Positions 1 to 8,113 are shown, counted from the first letter of the stretch. The stretch: 64,000 bases of DNA from Thermosphaera aggregans (GCF_014962245.1 NZ_CP063144.1:796582-860581); one strand, 5' to 3'. Program-made: numbers and translations. The notes: generated from the letters alone by a model not told the origin.

Positions 1-474
1 AACCTCGCCCATTATTAAAGGATATTTAGGCGAGACCGGTTTTCCACCAACCTCAAAACAAGACTTGGTAGCTTCTCTCCTTAATTCAGCAAGAATAATC
101 TCCTCTCTCCTCTTCTTCTCCTTGCTCAATAATTCATCTAGCGGGTTAACCGTTGACAACTCTCCGCCTTTTTTCAAATATTCAACTAAGATGGGAATGT
201 CATAAGCATACAAGCACCCCTTGTAAACGGGCTTCCCTAACTTCTTAGCCACGTCTTTTAAATCCCCTTTCGTGAAGCCTGGTGCTATTATTATGTCTGC
301 CCACTCAATGAGCTCAGGGTATCGGGGTAGCTCCCGTGTTAAATACTCGCTAGTCATCATTGCGGCTATGGGAATAGGGAGCGATAAAACCTTGGCTTCT
401 ACATCTGAAAGCTGTTTTACAATTTTCTCCAAGAAGGGTTTTGCCACCATCCCTGTTACGAACAAAATCTTCAG
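1..474 (-). CDS. Dihydropteroate synthase-related protein, N-terminal part (cut by window edge)
   Basis: This is the last visible gene of the pterin operon. About 158 residues are readable before the window edge. They begin MKILFVTG if the CTG codon at 474-472 starts translation. The visible part looks like the N-terminal domain (DUF6513) that precedes the TIM barrel of archaeal dihydropteroate-synthase-related proteins: a Rossmann-like start, an AAMMTSEYL segment, then IIIAPG and a gate-like GxPVYKG segment. The family is thought to join a pterin pyrophosphate to an aromatic amine in methanopterin-type synthesis. The CTG overlaps the TGA of the upstream gene as CTGA, and an in-frame stop lies immediately upstream, so the start is CTG, an internal TTG at 465, or ATG at 450. 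The catalytic barrel is outside the window, so the activity cannot be checked. Confidence 0.72.
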   Translation of the reverse strand, partial: MKILFVTGMVAKPFLEKIVKQLSDVEAKVLSLPIPIAAMMTSEYLTRELPRYPELIEWADIIIAPGFTKGDLKDVAKKLGKPVYKGCLYAYDIPILVEYLKKGGELSTVNPLDELLSKEKKRREEIILAELRREATKSCFEVGGKPVSPKYPLIMGEV

Positions 475-1196
475 GGGCGTTCACCACTCAATAACTCTAG
501 GACTTTTCTAGGATGTTCAATAATTCTCACATTTGGGATTTCGTATAGCTTTTCGATAATTTTAACGTAGTACGGGTTAGGCTTAACCATGATCTCCACG
601 TCGAATAGTATCGCGTTCCATGGGCAATTCCTTAAGCATTCGAAACACCTGGTACACTTAGAAATATCTAGCCTTACTTTCCAGTTACTATCATTGGTTA
701 AAGCCCCGGTTGGACATGCTTCAGCAGCGGTGCATTCAAAGCATTTACCGCAGTTGTCGCGCAGTATTTTGATGGGGATAGTGCTTTTGGTCTCAAAATA
801 GTCTACCGGCAGTATGAGGAGCTGAATGTTGTTCTTCAACGCATGCGATGCTAGGTTTGATACTAAGGAATCCGATATTCCATGGACTATTTTGCTGGAA
901 GTATTCAGGGTTGCAGGCGATATGACAGCTAAATCGTATATGTCAACGTAGAAGCGCCCTGTTGATGGGTAGCTTGGAGGCTCCTTAGACTCGTAAACTA
1001 TCTCTGTAGGATACGCTCCTTTCACGCGTGCTGCCAGCTTATCAATCAACCCATAAGATTTCAACAATGATTCTCCCGCTTTAGAACAGTAAACAGTGAC
1101 CGGTATCCCTCTCTCCACGATCTCAATTATCGTTTCCACCGATTCTCTTAGAAAGCTTCCAGCTCCAGTTATTCCCCACGCAATAGCCTTAGGCAA
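471..1196 (-). CDS. Flavoprotein with two 4Fe-4S motifs, DmrX/AfpA-like (candidate dihydromethanopterin reductase)
   Basis: A 241-residue protein with two parts. Residues 1-135 form a flavin-binding Rossmann domain of the flavoprotein/PPC-decarboxylase type (GITGAGSF near the start, AVISPATLNTSSKI around 90-105). Residues 145-200 carry two ferredoxin motifs, CGKCFEC...CP and CTRCFECLRNCP, enough for two 4Fe-4S clusters. This layout matches archaeal AfpA/DmrX proteins. DmrX-type proteins have been proposed to reduce dihydromethanopterin to the tetrahydro form with electrons from ferredoxin. The gene starts immediately after the MptD-like stop, and its own stop overlaps the next gene. The position between the aldolase and the DHPS-like gene supports a pterin substrate. 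Reductase activity is inferred from context and family. Confidence 0.75.
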   Translation of the reverse strand: MPKAIAWGITGAGSFLRESVETIIEIVERGIPVTVYCSKAGESLLKSYGLIDKLAARVKGAYPTEIVYESKEPPSYPSTGRFYVDIYDLAVISPATLNTSSKIVHGISDSLVSNLASHALKNNIQLLILPVDYFETKSTIPIKILRDNCGKCFECTAAEACPTGALTNDSNWKVRLDISKCTRCFECLRNCPWNAILFDVEIMVKPNPYYVKIIEKLYEIPNVRIIEHPRKVLELLSGERP

Positions 1197-1583
1197 CTAC
1201 TCCTCCTCTATTATCTCTTCTATGTAGGCTAGATTGTAGTCTAACTCATCAATGTGTCTTAGAGCAGCCTTCACCACAGCCTTACCGTATTTCACAGTAA
1301 CTTTCACATTCATGTTTCTTGTTTTCAGCGCCGTATAATCGTAGGGGTTATCCGTGTTTTTCAGGTCAACGTTTATCACGACTTCTGCATCGATCTTGAA
1401 AGGTTGCGCTTTAATAGCGTTCTCAATAACTTTTTCCAGTATACTAATGTCATCGCGTTTTCTCAATGGAACACCTGTAAACTGGTGTACAACCATGCCT
1501 AGAGCAATTCCTGCTTCGAAAGCGGCCCTCTCTCTATCTGTTACGTCCTTGTGAAAGTATTTCCTAGCAGGATCAGAGAACAT
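1197..1583 (-). CDS. mptD: Archaeal dihydroneopterin aldolase, MptD-like (DUF372)
   Basis: A 128-residue protein of the usual size for the archaeal MptD family (DUF372), which is unrelated to bacterial FolB. MptD converts dihydroneopterin to 6-hydroxymethyl-7,8-dihydropterin and glycolaldehyde. The recognisable features are an N-terminal stretch with AAFEAGIALGMVVHQFTG, a central run of basic residues before the ISILEKVIE helix, and a C-terminal beta region ending in an acidic tail. It overlaps the end of mptE by 11 bases and abuts the flavoprotein gene, so the three are probably translated from one message. Family assignment is from sequence pattern and from standing between the enzymes expected before and after it. 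Confidence 0.78.
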   Translation of the reverse strand: MFSDPARKYFHKDVTDRERAAFEAGIALGMVVHQFTGVPLRKRDDISILEKVIENAIKAQPFKIDAEVVINVDLKNTDNPYDYTALKTRNMNVKVTVKYGKAVVKAALRHIDELDYNLAYIEEIIEEE

Positions 1584-2313
1584 AGGGCTCTCCCTTGACG
1601 TTGAAATATCTTACCCCTTTTGACTCCAATTCTTTCAACAATGTCTTCGCTATTTCTAACTTCTTCTTCTTAACCCTTTTGTTAAACGGGACTAGCTTAC
1701 CTGGGCATGAATAGGGCTCTCCATCCAGGTCGAAGCCTGCGAGAATGATTCTCGATATCCCTAGTGAGTGAGAAAGGAAAACACCTCTATCGCCGTCGGT
1801 GAAACCTCCGAAGTTGTAAACATGAGGTCTTGGCTCAACCTGTGTAGAACCTATTATTCTCCCCTTGAACATAGGGACAAATTTCGAGACTCTATCAATA
1901 TTGTCTCCGTGAGCGTGAACCACTATTACCGATCCCTTGAGGGATGCCCATGCTATGTCGGCTACGAGGCCGTCTAAGTCCGTGACAACAATGTGCGGTG
2001 TTATGTCGTGATTAATCAATACTGTCGTAGCGCCGTCTGCTGAGATCAGAAGCTTGTCTTTAAGAGCATTATTTCCCATGAGAAACTCAAGGTCTGACAC
2101 GAGACTCGGGCCGCATCCGAAAACAATGGACTCGTCAAACCCTTTAAACGAACCAATCATCTCGTCGAACTCTATCAGATTGCTGCGACCATCGAGGAGC
2201 GTGCTCAATAAATCCGTGGCCTGCTGATCCTTTTCGAAGCTAAGGTCTATGCTCTTAACAATTAAATCTGCATATATCCTCATCCACCATTCCCTGTCAA
2301 TGACCCAGCTCAT
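1573..2313 (-). CDS. mptE: 6-hydroxymethyl-7,8-dihydropterin pyrophosphokinase, archaeal MptE type (DUF115)
   Basis: A 246-residue protein of the DUF115/MptE family, which replaces bacterial FolK in archaea and transfers pyrophosphate from ATP to 6-hydroxymethyl-dihydropterin. Diagnostic segments are FGCGPSL near residue 65, ADGATTVL and VVTDLDG around 92-117, VVHAHGDN around 130, and FTDGDRGVFLS with ILAGFDLDG in the C-terminal half. The acidic residues in TDLDG, HGDN and GDR are the likely metal and nucleotide contacts. Its start overlaps the mptA stop by four bases (ATGA), which implies translational coupling. Confidence 0.88.
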   Translation of the reverse strand: MSWVIDREWWMRIYADLIVKSIDLSFEKDQQATDLLSTLLDGRSNLIEFDEMIGSFKGFDESIVFGCGPSLVSDLEFLMGNNALKDKLLISADGATTVLINHDITPHIVVTDLDGLVADIAWASLKGSVIVVHAHGDNIDRVSKFVPMFKGRIIGSTQVEPRPHVYNFGGFTDGDRGVFLSHSLGISRIILAGFDLDGEPYSCPGKLVPFNKRVKKKKLEIAKTLLKELESKGVRYFNVKGEPYVL

Positions 2314-3152
2314 ATAAAACCACCTTTTTCTAACTCGTTTAAGAACTCCTTCACGTAACCCGTTATCAAGGATTCCACATGATACTGGTGAATAGTCTCC
2401 AAGGATTCTACTTTAACTGAAATATAATGGTTTGAGTCCAAGGTATCCTTAAAACCTTTTATAAGAGTTACAAAAATTCTTCTAGCAACGTCTTCTGTGA
2501 ACTCAGGGTTCACGAAGATCTTCTGAACGAAAACCGCTTCTTCCTTCCTAGACAGAAGATTCACCGGCGTATTTAACACCCTCGTTAAGAGTTCCCCTAT
2601 TTTGATTGGTGAAATATGCTTATCATCTGTTTCAACCCTAACCTTAACCTTGGCCTTCTGCATATGGGTGAAAGGAGTGTTGAAAAGATGAAGCGAAACC
2701 TTCATGGCGCACGGGCATGAAGTCACCGTTTCAGTCTCGACCTCTGAGAACCATTCGAGCTTATTTGTAGCCCTATCCAAGGATACTCCAGAGCCTAGTC
2801 TAAGGTGGAAAGGTATATCATTAATCCTGGTTAAATAATCCCCGTAAACCTCCACGTATGATTTCCCCGCATAAGCATTAGCTTCTAAAGCCTTAAACGC
2901 TAGAAAAGCAAGGCCTTCAAAACCCTTCTCTTCCATTATTTCATAATTACTTGTTAAAACCCTGTAGAGTCTTGAAAGATGTGCTCCTTTAAGATGCTTA
3001 GGAAGTTCTACGTATATGTTGAAAACCGGTGTGAAAATCCCATTACCCGCTTTGAAAGGCGGGAGCTTAACCCCTGTTAATCCAACCCTGCTCACTAGTA
3101 TGGGGAATGCTGGTTTTTCGGAGTGAACGTCCGGTAATTCTTCGCTACTCAT
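2310..3152 (-). CDS. mptA: GTP cyclohydrolase IV (MptA)
   Basis: A 280-residue member of the MptA/FolE2 family. In methanogens MptA is an Fe(II)-dependent enzyme that opens GTP to 7,8-dihydroneopterin 2',3'-cyclic phosphate, the first step of methanopterin synthesis. The family core is visible as VETETVTSCPCAMKVS near residues 138-153, followed by the HMQKAKVKV strand. The Cys-Pro-Cys and downstream His residues are the expected metal region. Translation starts at an ATG preceded by GGTGATGAGGA, 14 bases after the thioredoxin-like gene. The cyclic phosphodiesterase MptB, which should act next, is not recognisable nearby. Confidence 0.88.
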   Translation of the reverse strand: MSSEELPDVHSEKPAFPILVSRVGLTGVKLPPFKAGNGIFTPVFNIYVELPKHLKGAHLSRLYRVLTSNYEIMEEKGFEGLAFLAFKALEANAYAGKSYVEVYGDYLTRINDIPFHLRLGSGVSLDRATNKLEWFSEVETETVTSCPCAMKVSLHLFNTPFTHMQKAKVKVRVETDDKHISPIKIGELLTRVLNTPVNLLSRKEEAVFVQKIFVNPEFTEDVARRIFVTLIKGFKDTLDSNHYISVKVESLETIHQYHVESLITGYVKEFLNELEKGGFI

Positions 3153-3166
3153 TCCTCATCACCTTT

Positions 3167-3754
3167 TTAACTATTCGACGACCCCCCTCCCGGTTGCAGC
3201 TCAATTGTTTTCAAGGCTTTGTCGACAAATCCTTGAATAGAGTCCGCCAGCTGATCCATTCTTTTAACCCCTTCCAGCTTGTCTTGGAGAACGATTTTTC
3301 CATTGCTTGAGTAGAGTAGGAGAGTGGTTGGAGATGCGTGGACATCATATTTTTGGAAACTACCCCTTGCTATTTCCGAGTCGCACTCTTTCGCGAACCA
3401 GTCGCACAGTATGATCACGTAGTGGGCGTTCCTGAAAGTGGATCCTATAAGCTTCACGAATGGATACCAGTAGGTGTCGTATGCCCTACAGGCCGGGCAC
3501 TTAGCGTTGTCAAAGTATACTACAAACAACCCGTCCTCCCAGGGCTGGAAAAACTCGCCGTTCAAATACTTTAGAACCCATCTCTCTTTCTTTTCATCAT
3601 AAACATATATTCCATTAGGGGATTCGGGACCTATCGTGTCGAGCTCAAGACCCACCTCAGGCTTATACTTCTTCTCAGGCTTTGACAACAGCTTCTTAAG
3701 CAACTCAAATACTTCATCATCCATGGTAATCACGCTGCTGACCGATATTTTCAT
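3167..3754 (-). CDS. Thioredoxin-fold protein with CPAC motif, first gene of the pterin operon
   Basis: A 195-residue protein with a thioredoxin fold from about residue 70 onward. LFVVYFDNAK is followed by the redox motif C86-P-A-C89, and the cis-Pro region is SPTTLLLYSS near 145. About 70 residues precede the fold, and the C-terminal tail ends in Gly/Ser. There is no signal peptide, so it should be cytosolic. It leads the operon, 14 bases ahead of mptA, and faces the superoxide reductase promoter on the other strand. It could keep redox-sensitive pterin enzymes reduced or simply share the stress response; neither can be decided from sequence. An internal ATG at codon 11 is an alternative start. 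Confidence 0.75.
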   Translation of the reverse strand: MKISVSSVITMDDEVFELLKKLLSKPEKKYKPEVGLELDTIGPESPNGIYVYDEKKERWVLKYLNGEFFQPWEDGLFVVYFDNAKCPACRAYDTYWYPFVKLIGSTFRNAHYVIILCDWFAKECDSEIARGSFQKYDVHASPTTLLLYSSNGKIVLQDKLEGVKRMDQLADSIQGFVDKALKTIELQPGGGSSNS

Positions 3755-3852
3755 TATGTTAATGTAAGCATTTTAATGATAACTCTCAAGTACTTAAAAT
3801 AAATTAAACTTATTAGGTAGTTTTATTATTTCCAAAATTGGTGGTACTAAGA

Positions 3853-4224
3853 ATGGGATTAAAAGAACTCATATATGAGCCGGGGAGCGTGAAGGGAGAG
3901 GCTGTATCAAAAGTTGAGTCTCACACCCCTAAGATCGAGGCACCGAATAAGGTTAAGGCTGGCGAAATATTCAAGGTAAAAGTCTGGGTTGGCCCGCATC
4001 CCAATACAGTAGAGCACAGTATTAGATGGATAGAGCTCTACTTTGAAGAGCAGAACAGGCCGTTTAACCCGGTACTTATTGGAAGATACGAATTCACACC
4101 AGTATACAGTGAGCCGGTTGTGGAGGCATACTTGAAGATTTCAAAGCCAGGGAGATTAATTGCCATCGAATACTGCAACCTCCATGGTTTATGGGAGTCC
4201 AGCAAAGAGATTGGTGTGGAGTAA
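3853..4224 (+). CDS. sor: Superoxide reductase (neelaredoxin type) lacking the conserved lysine
   Basis: A 123-residue class II superoxide reductase that reduces superoxide to hydrogen peroxide without making oxygen. The iron ligands are present: H24, H49, H55, C108 and H111, in the segments VGPHPNTVEHSIRWIELYF and IEYCNLHGLW, which match Pyrococcus SOR closely. The catalytic EKHVP motif reads E22-S-H-T-P, so the usual lysine is serine. I chose ATG 3853 over the upstream TTG at 3838 because GGTGG lies just before it and homologues begin near there. A TATA-like run sits at 3820-3830. The stop is 3 bases before the next gene, and a putative operon continues through the Lrp gene. Confidence 0.9.
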   Translation: MGLKELIYEPGSVKGEAVSKVESHTPKIEAPNKVKAGEIFKVKVWVGPHPNTVEHSIRWIELYFEEQNRPFNPVLIGRYEFTPVYSEPVVEAYLKISKPGRLIAIEYCNLHGLWESSKEIGVE

Positions 4225-4227
4225 GAT

Positions 4228-4530
4228 ATGAGTTCATGCCCCGATTTTTTAATTAAAACTATTTCATCCTCCATTGAATCGTACAATAGGACTCGTAAGC
4301 CTGAGGCCACGGCCAGGCTTTTAGAGTTTGATGAGAAACATGGATTTTTCAAAGTAGAGTTTACAGGGTCTTTTTGCCTAACATGCGGGCTGAGAGACTG
4401 GCTTGAGGATCTTGCATACATTTTGAGAAGCGAAGGAGTTGACGCCGTATTAGAAGACCATGTTGAAAAAGATGAGTTTAAAATCATAGGGTTATTTAAG
4501 ATTAAAGGGTTGATGAACAATGGATGTTGA
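4228..4530 (+). CDS. Small unrecognised protein with a CxxC motif, between sor and lrp
   Basis: A 100-residue protein I cannot assign. It has two predicted helices, a KVEFTGSF strand leading to C-L-T-C near residue 50, then a helix (RDWLEDLAYILRSEG) and two further strands. The strand-CxxC-helix layout recalls the C-terminal NifU-like iron-sulfur scaffold domain, but the glycine pattern of that family is not clear. It starts 3 bases after the superoxide reductase stop and overlaps the Lrp start by 11 bases, so co-expression is very likely. A role in iron-sulfur repair or as a redox partner is inference only. Confidence 0.6.
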   Translation: MSSCPDFLIKTISSSIESYNRTRKPEATARLLEFDEKHGFFKVEFTGSFCLTCGLRDWLEDLAYILRSEGVDAVLEDHVEKDEFKIIGLFKIKGLMNNGC

Positions 4531-4960
4531 CGAGATAGACCTTGCAATCATAAGGGAGCTTTCCGAGAACGCTAGGAAAGCGTTTAGCGAGATAGCGAGC
4601 AAGCTGAATCTTAGCGATGTAGCAATTATTAAGAGAGTTAGGAAGCTGGAGAGTGATGGAGTAATAAGGAAGTATGCTCTGATAGTCGATCCTGCGAAGA
4701 TAGGGTATGAGAAAATATCCTTCACGGGCATTAATGTCAAGCCTGAAAAACTATTCGAAATCGTTGCAGCATTGAAAGCCAAGGATTACGTTAAATACTT
4801 AGCTATAACGTCGGGTGATCACGAGTTAATAGCTATTATCTGGGCGAGAAATGGAGAGGAGCTTCAGAAAATCCACGAGGAAATCCTCAGCATTGACGGA
4901 GTAGTCCACATCTACCCAGCCATACTCGCAGACATAGTCAAGGCAGAGCAGTATGTTTAA
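4520..4960 (+). CDS. Lrp/AsnC-family transcriptional regulator of the superoxide reductase operon
   Basis: A 146-residue Lrp/AsnC regulator of typical length. Residues 1-55 hold the winged helix-turn-helix (IDLAIIRELSENARKAFSEI, then LSDVAIIKRVRKLESDGVI). Residues 65-146 form the RAM/AsnC effector domain (VKYLAITSGDHELIAIIWA). It overlaps the preceding small gene and closes the sor operon. The likely job is local control of the oxidative-stress genes, but nothing in the sequence identifies the effector. Its TAA stop lies within a TTAA tetranucleotide that also supplies the stop of the convergent ferritin/VIT1-type gene. Confidence 0.88.
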   Translation: MDVDEIDLAIIRELSENARKAFSEIASKLNLSDVAIIKRVRKLESDGVIRKYALIVDPAKIGYEKISFTGINVKPEKLFEIVAALKAKDYVKYLAITSGDHELIAIIWARNGEELQKIHEEILSIDGVVHIYPAILADIVKAEQYV

Positions 4961-5961
4961 ACATTTATTCCGAAAACCTGTCCTGCCAGCCTACCGATAA
5001 GATACGTTACAGCTACTGCTGAATAAGTTATCAACAAGTATTCGACTAAGGATTTCTTGAAAGAACTACCAGACAATGTCGAGGTCACGAAAGTTAGCGC
5101 GGTGATAATGATTGTGGATAGAAGTAGGGAAGCTGGGATCGCCAGGATGATACTTAAATTCAAGAGAAATGGGATTATGGGACCTATCGCGCCTACAAGG
5201 TAAAATACTCCGGCGTTACGAGCTGCTCTAGAGGGAGAGTAGTCGTTTCCCCCTCCTCCATCGAGTGAAGAGTTTTCTCCTTCTTCATTAGGTGGTGCCA
5301 GTTCTCTTCTGATTCTCATTAATTCAACAACCTTATCTTGCTGTTCCTTTTCAGATTTTGTAGATAAGTAAGCGCCAGAGGCCATGCTGAATGAGCCGGC
5401 TAGCCCGGCTATTAAACCAGCCAATCCGGCTAGAGAAGGAGAGTTAGTGGCTGAGGCAATTCCAATCACGCCTGCTTCTATTTCAATTAAAGCATCAATC
5501 ATGCCGTAGACGATGTCTTTTAAACCCTGTAAGGTTTTGACGTATAGGTTCAGGCTTTCCTGAAGCCCTACTTCATGTGAAATCTCGTCTTTTAAAAGAA
5601 CCTCCAATGCTTGTTTTTCAAACTCTGATGAAGCCTCTTTGAGGAGTGACCAGTAAGTTTTTATAGCAGAGGCTTCCGAGGCTTCCATGAGGCTTAAAAG
5701 TATTTTGTAACCTAATATTCTAGCAAGCACCTTGTATGTAGCTGCCTTGATCTTAAATGTTAATCCGGGCTCTGGGCATGTTATACCTCTATTAATCAAT
5801 ATTTTCTTAAGGAGAGTTGCGTGTGATTTCTCTACTTCGGCAAGTCTTGAGAACGCGGTTCTCAAGCTGTCTTCCTTGGCTATGCTTTTCAAGTAATCAT
5901 ATAAGTCCGCGGAGATGAGTTCATCGATGTAACTCTCTGTGAGAAGCTTTTCACTGTTCAT
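4957..5961 (-). CDS. Ferritin-like/VIT1-type membrane protein (MbfA-like iron exporter or store)
   Basis: A 334-residue fusion. Residues 1-140 are a rubrerythrin/ferritin-like four-helix domain with ELISADLYDYL, a EVEKSH motif near 43-48, EASEASAIKTYW near 93-104 and DEISHE near 126-131, which supply the carboxylate and His ligands of a di-iron site. Residues 150-334 resemble the VIT1/CCC1 membrane family: GLAGLIAGLAGSFSMASGAYLSTKSEKE is diagnostic (given here only as its hallmark GSFSMASGAYLS), followed by three more hydrophobic segments. Membrane-bound ferritins of this design export or detoxify iron in bacteria. Its start overlaps the flavodiiron stop by ATGA, so oxygen reduction and iron handling are translationally coupled. 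Confidence 0.85.
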   Translation of the reverse strand: MNSEKLLTESYIDELISADLYDYLKSIAKEDSLRTAFSRLAEVEKSHATLLKKILINRGITCPEPGLTFKIKAATYKVLARILGYKILLSLMEASEASAIKTYWSLLKEASSEFEKQALEVLLKDEISHEVGLQESLNLYVKTLQGLKDIVYGMIDALIEIEAGVIGIASATNSPSLAGLAGLIAGLAGSFSMASGAYLSTKSEKEQQDKVVELMRIRRELAPPNEEGENSSLDGGGGNDYSPSRAARNAGVFYLVGAIGPIIPFLLNLSIILAIPASLLLSTIIITALTFVTSTLSGSSFKKSLVEYLLITYSAVAVTYLIGRLAGQVFGINV

Positions 5962-7181
5962 CCATTACCCCTTAAAAACTTCGACAGTTTCTCCTCAACT
6001 TGTCTCCAAACAGCTTGGTGCTGCCCAGCCCTGAACTCTATTACGTCTAAGTTTTTGAATCCTTGCTTAATGAAGAGTTCTTCAAGCTCAGCCCCTGCTT
6101 TCCCGCCCCACCCGTACAGGGCGATTATTAGAATGTTCTTGCTGGCAGGGATTTTTTCGATAAGTAATTCCGCAATATGTTTCATTGGCGGAAACGTTTT
6201 AGCTTCGTAAGTTGCTGTAGCGAGTATGACGTTCTCAGCTTGATACGCCTCAGCTAATATCTCGCTTAGATCAGGCCGCTCCTTATCGGTGAAGCCGTGG
6301 ACAACCGGTTTGACACTGTTTCTCTCTAGAAACTCTATTATGGCGTTGATCATGTCGCTTACGAAACCGTACATGCTTGTATAAACAATTATTGTTTTAC
6401 CAGGCACGGTTTCACCAGTAGCGAGCCTTCTATATTTTTCAATAACCCTGGCAACGTCTTCCCCCCTGTACAATACGCCGTGAGCTGGCAGAATGGTTGA
6501 AACGTTTAAATTCGACTGTGAAATCTTTTCAAGGTTTTTAACAACCCAATCTCTGAAATGCCCGATGATGTTAGCAAAGTATTTGATTAAATAATGTGAG
6601 AAATCCGTTTGCTCCTTCACGCTTAACTCATCAAGGTATAACTTGCTAGGGATCCCATAGGATCCGAAGACGTCACAGGTTAACAGGGTCCTTTCCTCTT
6701 CGACATAGCTTATCATCGTCTCTGGCCAGTGAAGCCATGGTGTGTGAATAAACCTTATTGTAAATCCCCCTATTCGCAAGGCCTCCTCGTCTTTAACAGC
6801 CTTGAAAACGGGTTTTACTTGATAGAATGATTCAATCATCCCCTTGGACAGCGCGTGTCCCAAAACGGTTATACGAGGGTTTGAAGCTAACAAGTGGGGA
6901 ATTGATCCGCTGTGGTCGGGCTCCATGTGATGCGTGACCAGGTACTTGACATCTCTAACGTCAAAGTGCTTGGAGAATTCATCAATGTAAAGCCTTCCTA
7001 GGGATCTTTTCCAAGTGTCGAAAACAACCAGCCCCTCCTTGGTTTCAAGAATGAAGGAATTATAGGTTACTCCCTCTGGAATATGCCACAATCCTTCGAA
7101 GTACTTGGTTTCATGATCCTTGTACTGGAGCATGTGAAGATTGTCTGTTAGCTTGGAATAAACAATATTGTTCAATCCCAA
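5958..7181 (-). CDS. A-type flavoprotein / flavodiiron oxygen (or NO) reductase
   Basis: A 407-residue flavodiiron protein without extra domains. The metallo-beta-lactamase part (1-255) has H85-x-E87-x-D89-H90, H151, D170 and H234, the full set of di-iron ligands in the usual order. The flavodoxin part (262-407) starts with IIVYTSMYG, the FMN phosphate loop. Such enzymes reduce oxygen to water, or nitric oxide to nitrous oxide, with electrons from rubredoxin or F420H2-type donors; no rubredoxin gene is seen here. It is the upstream member of a coupled pair with the ferritin/VIT1 protein. A scavenging role in an anaerobe is well supported by family and neighbours; the donor is unknown. Confidence 0.93.
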   Translation of the reverse strand: MGLNNIVYSKLTDNLHMLQYKDHETKYFEGLWHIPEGVTYNSFILETKEGLVVFDTWKRSLGRLYIDEFSKHFDVRDVKYLVTHHMEPDHSGSIPHLLASNPRITVLGHALSKGMIESFYQVKPVFKAVKDEEALRIGGFTIRFIHTPWLHWPETMISYVEEERTLLTCDVFGSYGIPSKLYLDELSVKEQTDFSHYLIKYFANIIGHFRDWVVKNLEKISQSNLNVSTILPAHGVLYRGEDVARVIEKYRRLATGETVPGKTIIVYTSMYGFVSDMINAIIEFLERNSVKPVVHGFTDKERPDLSEILAEAYQAENVILATATYEAKTFPPMKHIAELLIEKIPASKNILIIALYGWGGKAGAELEELFIKQGFKNLDVIEFRAGQHQAVWRQVEEKLSKFLRGNG

Positions 7182-7243
7182 CCACCTGATTAAGATGAAC
7201 GTGAGATGAGAATTTAACTTTTCAAGGTGGAGTTACAAAAAAG

Positions 7244-7948
7244 TTAAGGTTTAGAAGCAGCTCTTTCAAGCCATTTCCTGGCTTCCTCTACTTCCTCCTT
7301 CGGAACCTTTCCTTCCTCGTAGCAGAACCACCAATCGTAGCATTTGTAAGTCGCCAATCTCTCCATAGCTGCTTGAACACTTGTTGGCGGGGGAACGATT
7401 AACGAATCCTTAATTAGCTCGTTGTTAGGCCATAGGTGTGGGACAGCCCTCTTAAATCTATCATTCAACTGTAATGACTTCACCAGTCTCAATATTTCGT
7501 CAATGTTTCTCCCAGCCTCCTGTGGATAGTAGAGAATGGCTCTGATTACGCCTTCGGCATCGACTATTATTACTGCTCTAACTGTGTGGGTAGCGCTTTG
7601 CGCGTGCAAGAAGCCTAGTTTCCTGCCTACTTCTCCTGCTGGATCGGCTATTATAGGGAAGGGTATTTCTACCCCGAGCTTTTCCTTTATCCACTCGATC
7701 CACTTGATGTGGGAGAAAACGCTGTCGACGCTGTGCCCTAATAATTCCGTGTTGAGCTTTTTAAAGTCCTCATATCTTTTAGCAAAACCTACGAATTCCG
7801 TTGTACAAACGGGTGTGAAGTCTGCAGGATGGCTGAACAACACTAGATACTTGCCTTTGTAATCGTCAGGCAGTTTCTTCTTGCCATGTGTAGTTACTAC
7901 TTCGATTTCAGGGAATTTTTCACCTATTAACGGTATTTGTCCTGGCAT
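7244..7948 (-). CDS. Peroxiredoxin, archaeal Prx6-type with C-terminal cysteine pair
   Basis: A 234-residue peroxiredoxin very close in layout to Aeropyrum pernix ApTPx. The peroxidatic cysteine is C48 in [14 protein letters not shown]-terminal pair, C203 and C209 in [12 protein letters not shown], corresponds to the resolving cysteines of that enzyme. The arginine-containing THTVRAV segment and the YYPQEAGRN dimer region are also present. It reduces hydrogen peroxide, the product of superoxide reductase. I start it at ATG 7948 (MPGQIP), which matches the family start and has GGTGG a few bases upstream; an in-frame ATG lies 12 bases earlier. It is a separate transcription unit from the flavodiiron gene, with a 62-base gap. 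Confidence 0.95.
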   Translation of the reverse strand: MPGQIPLIGEKFPEIEVVTTHGKKKLPDDYKGKYLVLFSHPADFTPVCTTEFVGFAKRYEDFKKLNTELLGHSVDSVFSHIKWIEWIKEKLGVEIPFPIIADPAGEVGRKLGFLHAQSATHTVRAVIIVDAEGVIRAILYYPQEAGRNIDEILRLVKSLQLNDRFKRAVPHLWPNNELIKDSLIVPPPTSVQAAMERLATYKCYDWWFCYEEGKVPKEEVEEARKWLERAASKP

Positions 7949-8113
7949 GTTATCCACCAATTTTCTTAATGTTTTATTAGGTTTTTAAACCTTTCTATTA
8001 TAAAAAATTACCGAAAAATTCATAATCTATTGGGCTATCTCAAATTCTCAAACAATTTGACGTAAGCTGATCACTAGGAACTAGACAATTATTAAAGCTT
8101 TTTCACGAGGTTT

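Noticed and set aside
272-511. 79-codon plus-strand frame near the left edge
   Set aside because: It is antisense to the DHPS-related gene and spans the stop-start overlap of the operon.
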